Positions 12,026 to 12,295 of a DNA stretch of 12,295 nucleotides are shown one piece after another. Origin of the DNA: an uncultured Phycisphaerales bacterium. Its GTDB lineage: Bacteria > Planctomycetota > Phycisphaerae > Phycisphaerales > UBA1924. Under the pieces are notes generated by a model. That model was not told the origin of the DNA, ran no database searches, and saw nothing but the letters and a program-made list of their open reading frames with translations. Position 1 is the stretch's first letter; each line of letters begins with the position of its first letter. The stretch covers positions 1-12,295 of the forward strand of contig CALMQD010000590.1 in NCBI GenBank assembly GCA_937871415.1. Direction: 5' to 3'. The translations under genes and the position numbers were made by a program.

Positions 12026-12295
12026 CGCTCGCGCCCGATTGTCGTGGGCGGACCGTGCCCCGGGTACACCTGGGTGTCCTCCGGCAGCGTGTACAACCGC
12101 TCGCGGATCGACCGTTCGAGCGTCGCGCCGTCGGAACTGGGGAAGTCGTACCGCCCGATCGAGCCCAGAAAGAGCGTGTCGCCGACGAGCGCCTGGCGCG
12201 ACGGCTCGTGGTACAGCGTGATGCCGCCGGGCGAGTGACCCGGCGTGTGCAGCACCCGCCACGTGGTCGAGCCGAGCGTCAACTCATCGCCATCA
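11998..12295 (-). CDS. Metallo-beta-lactamase-fold hydrolase (glyoxalase II-like), 5'-truncated
   Basis: The frame is open to the window edge and ends with TGA (12000-11998), giving 98 visible C-terminal residues. A TTG at 12282 is internal, because conserved sequence (DGDE, then LTLGS) precedes and follows it. Visible motifs are LHTPGHSPGG (visible residues 15-24, metal-binding His20), VGDTLFLGSIGRYDFP (bridging Asp39) and VYPGHGPPTTIGRERKNNPY (metal-binding His80). The HxHxDH motif would lie before the visible part. By family knowledge these proteins bind two metal ions and hydrolyse thioesters or related bonds, as in hydroxyacylglutathione hydrolase; the exact substrate cannot be told. The end of the protein matches the usual family ending (ERxxNPxx), so the C-terminus is complete. 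It converges on the secretion cluster and is probably unrelated in function. Confidence 0.9.
   Translation of the reverse strand, partial: DGDELTLGSTTWRVLHTPGHSPGGITLYHEPSRQALVGDTLFLGSIGRYDFPSSDGATLERSIRERLYTLPEDTQVYPGHGPPTTIGRERKNNPYVRA

Noticed and set aside
1-12295. tRNA, rRNA, CRISPR array, insertion sequence or attachment site
   Set aside because: No regularly spaced repeats, transposase-like product, terminal inverted repeats around a gene, or tRNA/rRNA signature sequences were seen on either strand.

Overview
This GC-rich window (C- or G-ending codons dominate almost every gene) looks like a chromosome segment of a Planctomycetota bacterium, most likely class Phycisphaerae. That placement is an inference. 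It rests on the permease style, the excisionase-HTH plus receiver regulator, the Ala-Phe prepilin cleavage sites and the exported HEAT/TPR proteins; no marker gene is present to confirm it.

Layout. (1) 1-1068 (+): the 3' part of an ABC-2 type transporter permease. (2) 1219-1818 (-): a response regulator with an N-terminal excisionase/BldC-like helix-turn-helix and a C-terminal receiver domain. It converges on the permease across a bidirectional terminator. (3) 1819-2311: a divergent intergenic region with a plausible promoter for the right-hand genes. (4) 2312-4516 (+): an exported HEAT-repeat protein that carries a degenerate receiver-like domain. (5) 4886-11947 (+): a cluster for a type II secretion / type IV pilus-like machine. 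It holds two PulG/GspG-like pseudopilins, a small exported coiled-coil protein, a GspH/FimT-like prepilin, a small one-helix membrane protein, a secretin with a long C-terminal extension, and a TPR lipoprotein that resembles PilF/PilW pilotins. (6) 11998-12295 (-): the 3' part of a metallo-beta-lactamase-fold (glyoxalase II-like) hydrolase. It converges on the cluster across a shared terminator whose stem reaches into the hydrolase coding sequence.

How the genes fit together. The pseudopilins would be processed by a prepilin peptidase and assembled into a periplasmic fibre. The secretin would form the outer-membrane gate and the TPR lipoprotein could help it localise or assemble. The ATPase (GspE/PilB), the polytopic platform protein (GspF/PilC) and the prepilin peptidase are not in the window and must lie elsewhere. 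The most unusual point is the secretin C-terminus. After the secretin core come a TPR-like helical pair, a long Asn/Pro/Thr/Ala-rich linker and then a domain clearly related to the globular part of the pseudopilin encoded at 5529-5975. That domain is split by a one-base frame change at about 10220-10230, so it is read as the end of one ORF (to 10273) and all of a second short ORF (10273-10581). Either this is a secretin-pseudopilin fusion with a frameshift (real or a sequencing error), or the two parts are now separate, overlapping genes.

Several genes of the cluster have their own Shine-Dalgarno sequence with a compact GC-rich hairpin just upstream, and clear terminator-like hairpins lie between genes. 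The cluster is therefore probably not one uniformly expressed operon.
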